Shown: in pieces, positions 22,552-34,000 of the stretch
How positions within the stretch are numbered: position 1 is the stretch's first letter
Layout of the letters: each line of letters begins with the position of its first letter
Source: Nymphaea colorata
Lineage: Eukaryota; Streptophyta; Magnoliopsida; Nymphaeales; Nymphaeaceae
Assembly: GCF_008831285.2 (NCBI RefSeq)
Contig: NC_045140.1
Span: 21,946,370-22,010,369, forward strand
DNA: 64,000 nt
Direction: 5' to 3'
The notes under the pieces: generated by a model
What the model was told of the DNA's origin: nothing
Seen by the model: the letters and a program-made list of their open reading frames with translations, nothing else
Databases searched by the model: none
Made by a program: the position numbers and the translations under genes

Positions 22552-25500
22552 ATGGGATCGTTGAACCCTATGCTATCTTTCACTCTCTCGCCTCTGGAGA
22601 TGTTCGAACCATGCTCCACTCAGAACAGCACTCCAACCGTATCGAACCTGCAGAGCTTCGCCTGCTACGGAAGCTCCGCGCCTGCCCATCAACCCCTGCA
22701 GAGGAAGCTCGCGACCGACAGCGCCACCGCCTCCGATAACTCGCCCCTCTGTCTCTTTGACGCATTCAACCGACAAGGTGAGACACTGAACATCTTCGTT
22801 TTCGTTTTCGTCTCTGTCGATCTTCACCCGGATTTCATTTCACTTGGATTGCTGGACAAGGAAAGAATTCTCCGGCTTCCGCTTTCGTGTCGACGGCGCA
22901 CGGTGCAGACGAGTCCTCGCCGCTGCAGGGCGTTCGGTGATTAGACTTGCGTTGGGTCTTAAGGGAACCATTCCTCTGCCGCGTGGATGCTCGTCAGCTG
23001 CATGCAGCGGTGGTGCGCCAGTGGGCGTTCCCACCGCTTTCGCCTGCACCATGCAGATGGCAGTCCGGCGGCGGTGCTGCGATGCAGGCGACTGGACTGC
23101 ACGAGCCATCCCGTCGAAGTTCCCGCCGAGTCTGGGGTCGTCATAGAACGCCGTTACGATATTCTCCATACCCGATATAATAACGTTAAAAAAGCCCCTT
23201 CTCTTTGTCGTTAAGTTGTTGCAAATTCGAAAACGGACTGTGTTAAAATAGGTAGCAAGTCGACAAAACAACAGTCGTCGTCTCCATGGCCTTGATCAAC
23301 CACGTTGTTTATCATTTGTTTTTTCCCGATATTACTTTGCGACTTTTTAGCCGCACGTATGAAAGCTGGTTTTATCCCTTTTTTTTTTTAATTATTACCG
23401 GAACCGGCGTTTCCACTTCCCAGATGCTTTGGTGGATGCATGATCCTCATCATCATGCAGCCTTAGTTTTCTTTGAGGTCCCACAGATTGCTAATTCCCC
23501 ATGGGATGCAAAACTGTGGTGCAACTCATTAATGGAGTCCCTGGTATATGAAGGAAGAGGTAGATCTTGATTTCGGTAACTTCTCTAGAATAGTTGAATA
23601 TTACAAGATACAGGGTTGCCTATGCAAGAAGAGAAGCTTATCGCCATTGAATGAAAACAGGGAGAATTTGGTGGGCCTTCCCCTTTGGGTACAGAAAGAG
23701 CAGAAACCTTAAACTGAGTAGTGTTTGCTTCCGCAGGGTGGCACGGCGTCGACGCGCTCAACGGCGAGCCTGCCACCGTCGGGAAGACTGAGCCGGAAGA
23801 GTTCGGTGCGCCGCGGTTTATCTCCGCCGGTGGATCTCAACGCGAGCAGGAGATGCCGAAGCTGGCCGACTTCTTGGGCTGTGGGCCGACGCCTTCGCTC
23901 AGCCAGACAGGCGGCCGGGGGCCTGAGCTCAACGCGATGTATGAAAGAGGGGCGAGCTTCTCCTTCGGCGAGCCGGAGCTCAAGATGATCGCTGCTTCGG
24001 GGATGCAGGCGCTGCCGATGGGATCCATGTCTGAGATCGACTCGGTTTCCTGTGTGAGGGCTAAGACCCGCGGCGGCAACTTCAACGGGTGCTCTCCCGA
24101 CTCAGGCAGTGACTTTTACTCCAGCTGCTTCCTTGGTGTCGGCCAGGCTCGTGGGTTACTGAGCCAGACGGAGAGCGTCGCGTCCGATGGCGTGGAGAAG
24201 TCGGTGGTGACCATCGAGTCCGCTGCTTCCAAGAAGACGATCGACACGTTTGGGCAAAGGACGTCGATTTACAGAGGGGTTACAAAGTAAGGCTCATTCT
24301 CTGCCTTCTCTCTTTTTCATTCTCCTTTATGACCATGGTTTCTTGATTTGGATAAATGGTATATTCTGGGTCTGCTGCTTCCGTTTACAGGCATAGGTGG
24401 ACGGGAAGATATGAGGCTCATCTATGGGACAACAGCTGCAAGAGAGAGGGCCAAGCAAGAAAGGGTAGACAAGGTGAGAGTTGTTCTATCTGCTTATCTT
24501 TCGGTGCTTTTGCACTTGCTCATGATTTGTTGTAGTTGCTTTAGACTCTGGAAGAATTGCACCACTACTACTGCAGAGGAGGACCAGACTGTGTGTGTGT
24601 GTGTGTGTTTTTGGTTTGACCATACTGATGAAAACTTTCACTTCTTTTTTATTTGAACGTGATGCTGGAACTGGATCTGGACGGCTTCAGTTTATCTAGG
24701 TATGTGACTTTTGACGCTGTGATCTTTTCAGTTGTGTTTAGACGGTAAAGAAGAGAACCGTGTTAAGCTTGGCAATTTGATGGTCATAGGTGGTTACGAC
24801 AAAGAAGAAAAGGCAGCTAGGGCCTACGATCTTGCTGCTCTCAAGTACTGGGGTCCAACGGCCACTACCAATTTCCCTGTAAGTCTCACCCGTACCTACC
24901 AACTATAAGAGACATTGTTTTCTAGCCCTGAGATAGGCCATCTCAATGCGAGGAGTCTCCACGTAATGCTCATTTGCTATAGTACCTTGTCTGCGTCGAA
25001 GAAGCGATTGAATTGAAACCATCACTTGTACTTGTAGGTGTCGTGTTACTCGAAAGAACTTGAGGAGATGAAGGATATGACAAGACAAGAGTTCATTGCT
25101 GCTTTGAGAAGGTACCGCCAATTATTCTGCTTGTTTTCTTTTAAAAAAAATATATGAGCGAGAGAGAGAGAGAGGCAGCATATTTTCTTTTTCATTTTTT
25201 GTTTCCTTGACTTCAGTATTGAAGGAAAAATTAGTATTTGAAGTTGGTCTTAAGTTTGAGCGATGAAATTTTGCAGAAAAAGCAGTGGATTCTCTCGGGG
25301 AGCTTCCATTTACAGAGGGGTCACCAGGTGAGCCGCTTATAATGATCTTGCAGATAAGGTTTATAGACATTGTATACCAAAGTATCAAGTTGTGATCTGA
25401 TCACGAAGTCAAGGTGCTATCCGTAAGCACCATGTTAGGTCATCTGCTGTTGATCTTGACGGGTCTGGATGACTCTGGTTGATCATCCTGCACAACTTTT

Positions 25501-25999
25501 CTTTCAACTTAAACTTTGACCTGTTATGATGGAAAGAAATCTGTTTGGTGAGATTTGCTATGCTTATCCCCCATCAGTTCCTGTACTCTGTGTGTTGATT
25601 TTAAGTCGGTAGAACCGTAGAAGTCCAATGAGTGGACTACTTCTTTGATGACCATCGTTCAAAAATTCTTCACTTTACGTGTTAAACTGCGTCACACACA
25701 TCTTGGTAACGAGTTTAATGAGGTGCAGTTAATTTCTGTGTCTTGAGATTGGGGCTAGACGTGCAACAGTGAATTTCTAATGGGTATTTCGAAGAGCACG
25801 GCCTGTCGTCATGAACAGTCTCCCAGTCATATCCTCAGAAGGACGCTGTCCATTTCTTTCAGATGCTCTCAAGTCCTCACTCTGAAAAGTGTTTTCATTG
25901 CGTTTGTACTGCAGGCACCACCAACAAGGCCGATGGCAGGCAAGGATAGGCCGTGTAGCCGGCAATAAGGACCTTTACTTGGGCACCTTCAGTAAGCCA

Positions 26000-26044
<45 letters not shown>

Positions 26045-26887
26045 AAAGAGCTGGCATGAACTTTATTAGACCCATTGCATGTTTTTTTTTGTTTGAGAAA
26101 AATCAACGAAAGTAGATGGTTCTCCTTGCATGAGATATTTCTGAATGAAATTGAAAGTTTATTGATATGATAGTACTGGACTTTGTGATTCTTTATCTAT
26201 GAATAAATTTATGTCCAAGCAATAAAGTTACTAAAATGGTTGTGGGGGCAACAATAAAATCCTCTCGGTAATTGTTTGGGCGATTTTAGTTAAAGATGAA
26301 AGGGGTCTACTGCAGGTACTGAAGAGGAGGCAGCAGAAGCCTATGACATAGCGGCCATCAAGTTCAGAGGCGCCAACGCCATTACCAACTTTGAGATGAG
26401 TAGGTACGACGTCAACGCTATCATGAACAGTGCCCTCCCCCTTGCGGCCGCTTCCACCACCGGCGGCGCCACCTCGTCTTCTTCCTCCGGCAACAAGAGG
26501 CCCAAGATCTCCTCCTCCAACACCCTCACGCTCGGGACGGACGCCTTCCACAGCACTGATGTCGTCGCTGTCCCCCATTCCCTCCTCTGCAGCCCCTATG
26601 CTGCTGGTCCTGCCACCACTACCACCACAGCCTCTCTCATAGACAACTTCTCTCCATTCCAACCAGCTCACCATAACCAGCTGTTCAACCCCATCTTTCC
26701 TTCTGCCACTGACGATGCCTCTGCCGTTGCTGCTGCCACCATCGTTCACGATTCCCCTCTTCCAGCTCCCGATCTGTGTGGCCGGAGCTACTATATCGCC
26801 AGCTATCACCAGAATCCTATTTTCCGGCAGATCTCTGGCCTGGATAACAATGCCTCGTGGATGACTGCCAGCACGCCGACTCTCTGA
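22552..26887 (+). CDS. AIL6: AINTEGUMENTA-like AP2 transcription factor (AIL6/AIL7, PLETHORA type)
   Basis: A nuclear double-AP2 transcription factor of the euANT group, which controls meristem and organ initiation. Nine exons: 22552-22777, 23737-24286, 24391-24473, 24691-24699, 24790-24878, 25038-25111, 25277-25327, 25915-25991 and 26316-26887; all introns are GT-AG and the sum is 576 codons plus stop. N-terminal [12 protein letters not shown] and MPKLADFLG match euANT motifs of AIL6/7. AP2 repeat 1 spans about 252-319 ([36 protein letters not shown]) with the 10-residue insertion ([10 protein letters not shown]) typical of R1. The linker holds KSSGFSRG. Repeat 2 spans about 354-412 ([39 protein letters not shown]). 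The C-terminal 150 residues are Ala/Ser/Thr-rich. Exon 4 is only 9 nt and encodes V-Y-L, a hallmark of AP2-family genes. A CT/CA microsatellite sits in intron 8. AIL6 and AIL7 are recent paralogues in Arabidopsis, so the symbol means co-orthologue. Confidence 0.96.
24691..24699 (+). other. 9-nt mini-exon of the AIL gene
   Basis: TTTATCTAG lies between a CAG acceptor and a GTATGT donor. Joined to the flanking exons it restores Q-V-Y-L-G-G-Y in AP2 repeat 1; without it the repeat loses part of its second beta-strand. Ordinary ORF prediction misses it. Confidence 0.95.
26000..26044. repeat. (CT)n-(CA)n microsatellite in AIL intron 8
   Basis: It begins only 8 bases after the intron 8 donor, so length changes here could affect splicing. 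Confidence 0.95.
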
Positions 26888-28347
26888 CCCTTTTCCGGAT
26901 GGCTTCGTCGAGATACCTTCTTCCTTTTTGCTACTCTCCTGGCAACGGCAATACACTAACGCGATGACACAGAAATGACCGATACCAAGTCCGCCTTTCT
27001 CAATAGCATTGGTACTTCCCGTGAAGTAGAATGAAGTTCCTTGTATATCATCAGAACCAATTTTATTAGGAGAGAGAGGAAGCCTTTTTGCTCAAGTTTC
27101 TTAAACAGCCTAACGCGTTATGTATATTCGGATTTTATGGAATGCAAAGAAGAAAATCTGCGGAGTTAGTGATAATTTGGAGTTGTTTTTTTGTAAAGAA
27201 AAATGCCAGCGGAGGAACGATCGGCTCTGCACAAGTAGACATACGTCCAACTTTCGATAATAGAAATGGCTGCTGATCAAGTGCGTTTTTCCGCGTCTCT
27301 AGTCCACCTTTCAAAAGCAAACTGTTGCGAATGGCTATAAATTAGCCTTGGTGTTTGCGTTAGGTACGATGATAACCCGCTTTCGAGTTGCATTATTGAT
27401 TTAAAAGGCAATAATATCTGGGAGATGAGTACGGGGATGAACGGTGAGGGTATCAGGACCTGACATGGTGGCGAAAGAGCTTGGCAGATCATGCCTAAAC
27501 CAGGAGAACCTGCGCTGAACTCGGGCCCATATTCTCCGCTGCAGCCTCTGAGTGCTTGACGGGCAGGTGAAATCATTCACAGATTTGGCTTTCTTTAATT
27601 GGTAGACGACCAAATCCTGCGCCGGAAGCCGCCAGCCTGTTGTAGGTGAAGGGGCATGAGAATGGAAGACAAGCCAGTGTACGCCACCACCATCTTGGTT
27701 GCTTTGTGATAGGTGGATAACGGAACGAGGATGGGATGGCATGAACCCAATGATCCGAGATCTTTCCTCTCCGCTAGGGTTATAGATATTTAGCAAGCCA
27801 AAATATTCAACACAAAATCGGCGGCTTAAGAAGAAGAGCAATATCACTTCTGGTAAACGTGCAAAGAAACTGACGGCTTGCTAGATATCTTGAATAAGCT
27901 TCAAACACTCGGACACTTTAAAGACGACTTGTGGCCGTCCTTGGCAGGGAAAAAGGAGGACAGATCTGTTAACTCTTTTGGGTATCAGACTGTTGAGACA
28001 TGCAGTCTGGTAGAAGCTCAGGTGGGTGAGTTGCAGGGAACTTGCTCCTTCTCATGAAACACAAAGGGGCTGGTGGAACCCATCACCTTTGGGAAGTGGG
28101 AACTGTCCACACTGGAGGTGTGTCATTTTCGGTTCAGCGTGTCAATGGATGATGCGCCGGCATGAATCTTGCCTCATTAGGCTGTTACTCTACATTTCAT
28201 TTTTCGTTGGTAAAACTTACAACTCTTAACGCAAAAAAGTTCGTAGGAAACTCGTTTTCACAATCGAACTTCGAACTACCCTCAAAAACAAAAAAGCGGA
28301 TTCGCATATAGGAGTCCCATCTTTGTCGTCCTATCCACCTTGTTCTA

Positions 28348-28727
28348 AAAGGGGCGTTTGATGGAATGGAATTTTGATACGCAAAATCTCATCGCAAACT
28401 AAAATTATAATGAAAATTTCAGTTCAAGTTTTTCCATTACTATCACTTTTGATTCTAGATTTGAAAATGATGTGTTTGATAAAACATGAATTAGAAGTTT
28501 GATGAATTAAAACCATGATGATATGTGTTCTAGAGAGAGAAAAAAATCTAAAATTTTGAAATCATAATTCTATTCCCTAGGGTAGAATCACAATTCTGAA
28601 ATTTTAATTTAAGAACGAGCCTATTTTGGAATCAAAAGTCTTTGTCTGATAATGTAAATCTTATTTCATAAAAATGAGAATCTTAATTTCAAAATTTTGT
28701 AATTTTGGCCTCATCAAGCATCCCTTA
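28348..28727. mobile_element. MITE-like element with AAGGG(N)GTTTGATG termini
   Basis: The left end reads AAAGGGGCGTTTGATGG. The right end TCATCAAGCATCCCTTA is TAAGGGATGCTTGATGA on the other strand. About 380 bp of AT-rich noncoding sequence lies between. Flanking TAA/TTA would suit a PIF/Harbinger (Tourist-like) target site, but the exact duplication is ambiguous. Confidence 0.5.
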
Positions 28728-29766
28728 AATCTTGCACTAACAAAAACCAAGAAAAAAGGGTTGGGAAGTCCATGAACACATTTTGCTGTTGTTGCTGTCT
28801 TATGGGGGTTGCTTTGTTTGGGTTAACAAGGGTGTAAGCATTGAGAATTCGTCACTGAAAGCAGCTCTGAATCCTAGAGGATAGGAAGAATGGAAAAGAT
28901 TTCAGCCGTCACGATTTCCTCCTGTTCACCAGCCGAATGTGTCTTTGCTGGATGAAACTTGGGCCTCTTAATACATAGACAACTGTTCTTCTCATGGATG
29001 CCTAAATATCACGTCGCAACTGACAACCAACGTTGCATCTGGTACACAGTCAGCTCCACAGTACTAAAGACATTCAAATTTAAGTGGTTCTGGTTCGTGC
29101 GCCATTTGGTGCATGCCGTGAGCTTGAGCATGTTATGGAGTTGACCGACCAGCTCTGGAGAAGGACACTTGCTCGATTCCAGAAAATGGAAGCTAGCGGC
29201 GCCCCATGATACACCACGCAATCTGGCCTTTTGACGGGTCAAGCCACACGCGGTTCAAACTCGAAACGGAGCCAGCACCAAAAGACTAAATACGGGCCAG
29301 TAATCCCCGGAACAGTGGTAGAAAATCAATTCTAATGACTATGGCACTGGTTCCGTTCTCATGGGAAAAGCTCTCAGAGGAAACCGAAGCCGCTGCTTTC
29401 AACTTTCAAGAGAATTCAGATCTGGGCTTCGACAGAGAAAGAGACTTTCGCTATCCCCATGTTTGAGTTGCAGTACGTATAGTAAGTAATCTTACGAACT
29501 AATTATGGCAGCGAAGTGATTGAGCTACCTTCCACAATCTCTAACGTGTTCTTCCACTTAATATGTGCTCGTGCTGATGGTTTCATGGGAGACGTACCAA
29601 ACTGTATCCTGCTGGGTCAAAAACAAGCCGCAATGATCTAGGAACTCCAGCTCAAGCTGGCACATGCACCGGTCGGAACTCGGACTCGTATATGTGTCTA
29701 CACATGTGTCCATAAAATACACACGCAATAAAATAAGAGCAAACATTGAAACTCAATATTACAATA

Positions 29767-29791
29767 TCTCTCTCTCTCTCTCTCTCTCTCT
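29767..29791. repeat. (CT)n microsatellite
   Basis: About 12 CT repeats. Confidence 0.95.
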
Positions 29792-31087
29792 AAAAGGGCT
29801 ACCAGTATATAAATACATATATATTTGTGTCGAACCCTTAAATGCTAGGCTCATAAGAATTATTTTAGCCTTTGATTTTTCCCATTGATAGTTGAGGGAA
29901 AAAAGAGAGAGTTGTGAACTGGTAATAATAGACGTCCATTTTATTTTTATTTTTATTTTGGTCTAACCACCAATCTAAAAAAAACAGAGGCTTAAGATGG
30001 TTTCTTACGAATCTAACAGCTCATTTCCTAGTCTATTTCATCTCGTCATTGTTCCACATTAAATCATATTTAATAAAGAAAAGAAACTAACAAATTAAGA
30101 TTGTCGCAACATTTACGCGCGAACCTAGGAAGAAGAAGTGAACCTTGTTGGGTTATAGAATCATTTCCATGGATCAGAACTGTATGATTTTTTTTTTCCT
30201 TTTCTTGTGGACAACCTTGAAAGTTGAAACATGGGAATCAGATCCTTATCCTTAATCCTATAAGAAAATGCACTCCCTCCCTAATGAAAGTGCATCAAAT
30301 CTCAAGCGAACCATGTTGTGCATAATTTCCATGATAATAACCACAGCATCAATTCGGAGCTTCCTGGTTTAATTTTCGCTCTTTAGTAAGACGAAACGGA
30401 CTCCACCAACAGAAGGGAGACGACAGCTTGACAAGCAACTACCCCAAAATAAGAGAAGCTAAGGGTTTTAACCGTCGAGGCATACCCCAGATCCTGAGTC
30501 GCAATGTGGTAATAAATTCAAGAACGACCGGCAACTAGGAAAGTGTTTCAGAAGAAAAAAAGATCAACATACTTTCAATATGAAACGCTTCAACAATAGC
30601 AGACATTAAAGGCACTTGCATTTTGGCCACTCAAGTAACAGTAAATCTTTTTTTTTTTTGGGTCTCCTCGGAGGCATCCAACGAAATTGGAACCAGTAAC
30701 AGTAAAGACATTGCTAGCATCAAAGGATACGACTCGATTACTTTCTTTGTGACATTGTGGATAGTCAACGCACTTATACAAGGTTGAAAAAGAACTATAC
30801 GCTGGTTAATATTTACAAGAAAAATATGTAAGGGTCCTCGTGTAAAAAATAATTCAATCTGCCTGGCATTCATCTCACAAGCTGCAGAAAGCAACTCTTA
30901 GCGTCGAAGACAACACACCCTATTCGCAAAGATGGGCAGGCATTAGAGACCCAACAACCTCAAGGCAAGTGCTTGCCAACAAGCGCCAGATTTACTCTTC
31001 AACTCCACCGTTTCGTCAGTCATCATTTTATCTTGTTTTATTGGCCGAGACAAGATAAAAAATCAACAGAAACTGCCTCGAGAATTA

Positions 31088-34000
31088 TCAGGCATCCCCC
31101 ATATGCACAGACTGTGAAGGAGATTTCAATAATTTCTTCAGTGTGTCCACAATATTAGCAAAAGATGGCCGCTGCTTTGGGTCACTGCAGAAAATGACAA
31201 AAAAAAGAGTATTTCAAGGACATAAAAAGACAGAGAAAGAGAAGCAAAGTGATGCAGCAGCAGAACAAAGCCCCATTCAAAAGCCACGTTCGTTATGGGA
31301 GAACTACGGAGGCTTGACCCAAGGGACTCCATGCTATTCTCGTCCACACGCTGGTTTCCTATATGACTGCAATCCGACCTTATCTTAACAGCTGCTTAAC
31401 ATGCAACTTATCCGCATCCAGCAATTGATCTTTCAAAAACAAGAAAAGATTACAAAACCAATATGCACCACCCATCTTTTACAGGACATTAGACAGGTTT
31501 CTAAGAGGGCGTTTGATAACAGCAACTGAGCAACTCTGTGTTCTTTGGAATGCAGAGTTCCATGAATCTGTTCCAGAACATAAAATGGACACATTTATGG
31601 AACACTGCATTCCAGAGAATGTGAAGTTTCTGTTTGCAAAACACCTTCTAAGTTTTCTAGAGAATTCTCAAACCATCACCTCTCAACGGCAAACGTTAAT
31701 TTACTAGAAAAAACAAAAAATAATAATTAAAAACCATCGCTGGAAAATAACTTCTTTTTAAAGAGGAAACAGTCTGGTCGTCGTCGCCTCTCATTGCCGT
31801 TCAGTGCGGGTCGATGGAGATGGCAAGACAAAGGTCAACAGTGAATGAAAGAGCAAATGTTTTTAACAAAAATGGCAAGGGACGACATCGACCTTCGCTG
31901 ATCCTCACTGCACAGCAAGGGTTGGCTTGAAGCTCACCCTCAGTCCAACAAGGGTCAAGGGCTGGCTATCAACCTCTGCAGTGTGCCCTCGTGTTGACCC
32001 TTGGTGGAAACAGAGGGTTAACAGCAATGCCATTGTTCCTCGCCTGATGGCAACCCTCGCAGCCCGCGAGGACAAAAGTGACCGGTGAGGGTTGATTGTC
32101 TTAAACCATTGGCCCTCATTGCTGTCCAGCAAGGAGCGCACCAGTTAAAGCTTTTTTTTTTTTTTGTTTTTTTTTAATAAAGAGGGCAATTTTGTGATTG
32201 CTTCATTCATTTTAACGTTTATCATTATCGAGCGGTTGTTTGAGAACCTATTTGATGTCTTTTAAAAGAGGGGCGCCTATTTGATATGATCTCATTTGAG
32301 CGTGATTTTGTAATTTTTTCCAAAAAATAGAGAAACCCAAGAAAGAAGAAAAGAATTCAATAGAAGCAATTCAATAACAAAAACAGATGTGATGTAACCT
32401 AACCAAAGAAGTCCAGAAGCAACTCTTACCTGGCCCAGCAAGCCTCCATGAGAGCAGCTAAGGTGGGGTTTGTATTTGGTGGGATGGCAAGCCTTCTGTT
32501 CTGGAAAGCAACAGCTCCTACTACCTGATTTTACTTCTTCTGGTTAGCATAATCAAAAGTGACCTATGGAGACTCTATGGGAAAGGGAATGGTCAAGATT
32601 TTAGAGTACAGATAGAAAAAATGCAGGTCTTAATCAGGGAAAACTGACCTGTGCAGGGCTAAGCTCAACCCATGGTTGTTGCATCGTTACAAGCTCCCAC
32701 AATATTACACCAAAACTGTATACATCAGATTTTTCATTCGAAGGCTCTCCACGGAGGAACTCAGGAGCCATCCACTCAGGCTGCAGGGACAGTATGAACA
32801 TATGATCACTAGGAGGCTCTCTCACAATTAAACTGACAAAACATGTAAGCTTTTGCTCCAAACTATGAGGGCATATTCATAACTTTCAACTTACATATTA
32901 CAATCAACAGTACTTCATCAAGCATCACATTCAGAGTACAAACAAGTGTACCACGCATTGGTTTGTCACATGGATATACAAATGTTTCTTTTAGGACAAA
33001 AAGTCAACAAAAAACATCAAACAACAAAACCAACAAGAAGGAATCATTACATGAAAACTGCACGAGCTCATCGTTATCACTTTCAAATACTATGTATGCT
33101 TATAACTTGCATGGAAGTGCATTTGCACGTATGTTACATACTGGAGTTATTTAGCATCTGCATAAAAAACTACAAAAAAATGGTATAATGATTGAAGATC
33201 TACAGATGCTAATGTATCAGCACTTTGTGCAATCCGCTTCTCTCTTATCCATCATGCAACCCTTGTATATTAATATAGCGCAATGAATTTTATGAGCATA
33301 ATAGGATATCAAAACTAACCGCCACACATCATAATTTGTGTTCCCCTACTATAGCATGTGCCTGCTGTATGCCCAGAAGGATCATCCCTCAGGCCTCAGG
33401 CCAGAGACCTGAAAGCAGGTGTAGAGCCAGGGGTACTGGCAGGGGCCATCCTCCCTTCCCTTCCCCTCCCCTCCCCCCCACCCTCTTTTCTCTCTGACAT
33501 TTTGAAAAATAAACATGTACCTGTTAATGTTTTTTGAAAAAATTACTTTTCACCTTGTAAGAAGTTTGAAAAATATGGTGGCCCCTGTGACAGTCGGTCA
33601 ACCCCCCAAGACAAAAATCCTGGCTCGGTCCTTGCCTAGTGGTACGCTCTTCCATGCACACATACTTGTGGTACTGACATCAGAAACGTTGTTGGCAACC
33701 CACCCCTCACCATCATATATAAACACACACAACCAAAAAAATTACAAAATAAAAGAAACAGAAGCTTTACCTCCCAGACCTGGAAGGCTGCATAGTCTCA
33801 CAAACAAGAACCAGGAATGGAGGGGAGAGGAAACATTCCCATCCACTACTCCCCTCGGCCTAACGTGCATCCTTTAGGATGCTTTTTTCATGCTCATCTT
33901 AGTGATAAAAAAGAAGTATAGCTCAAAGAAAACAATAAACTTTCATTTGAAGTCGCAAAAATTCTTACCGTCCCAGCAACGGATTTGGAGGAAATAAAAG

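Larger units (their letters stand above)
26888..31087. other. Intergenic spacer between AIL and the convergent Raf-like kinase
   Basis: About 4.2 kb between the convergent 3' ends of the AIL gene (+) and the Raf-like gene (-). The AIL 3' UTR probably occupies the first few hundred bases. A minus-strand open frame at 27401-27847 (148 codons) has no recognisable family and is probably chance. A miniature-element candidate lies at about 28348-28727 and a CT repeat at 29767-29791. I see nothing else supportable. Confidence 0.5.

Noticed and set aside
27277-27847. Minus-strand frames of 99-148 codons
   Set aside because: No family resemblance and no promoter or splice context.
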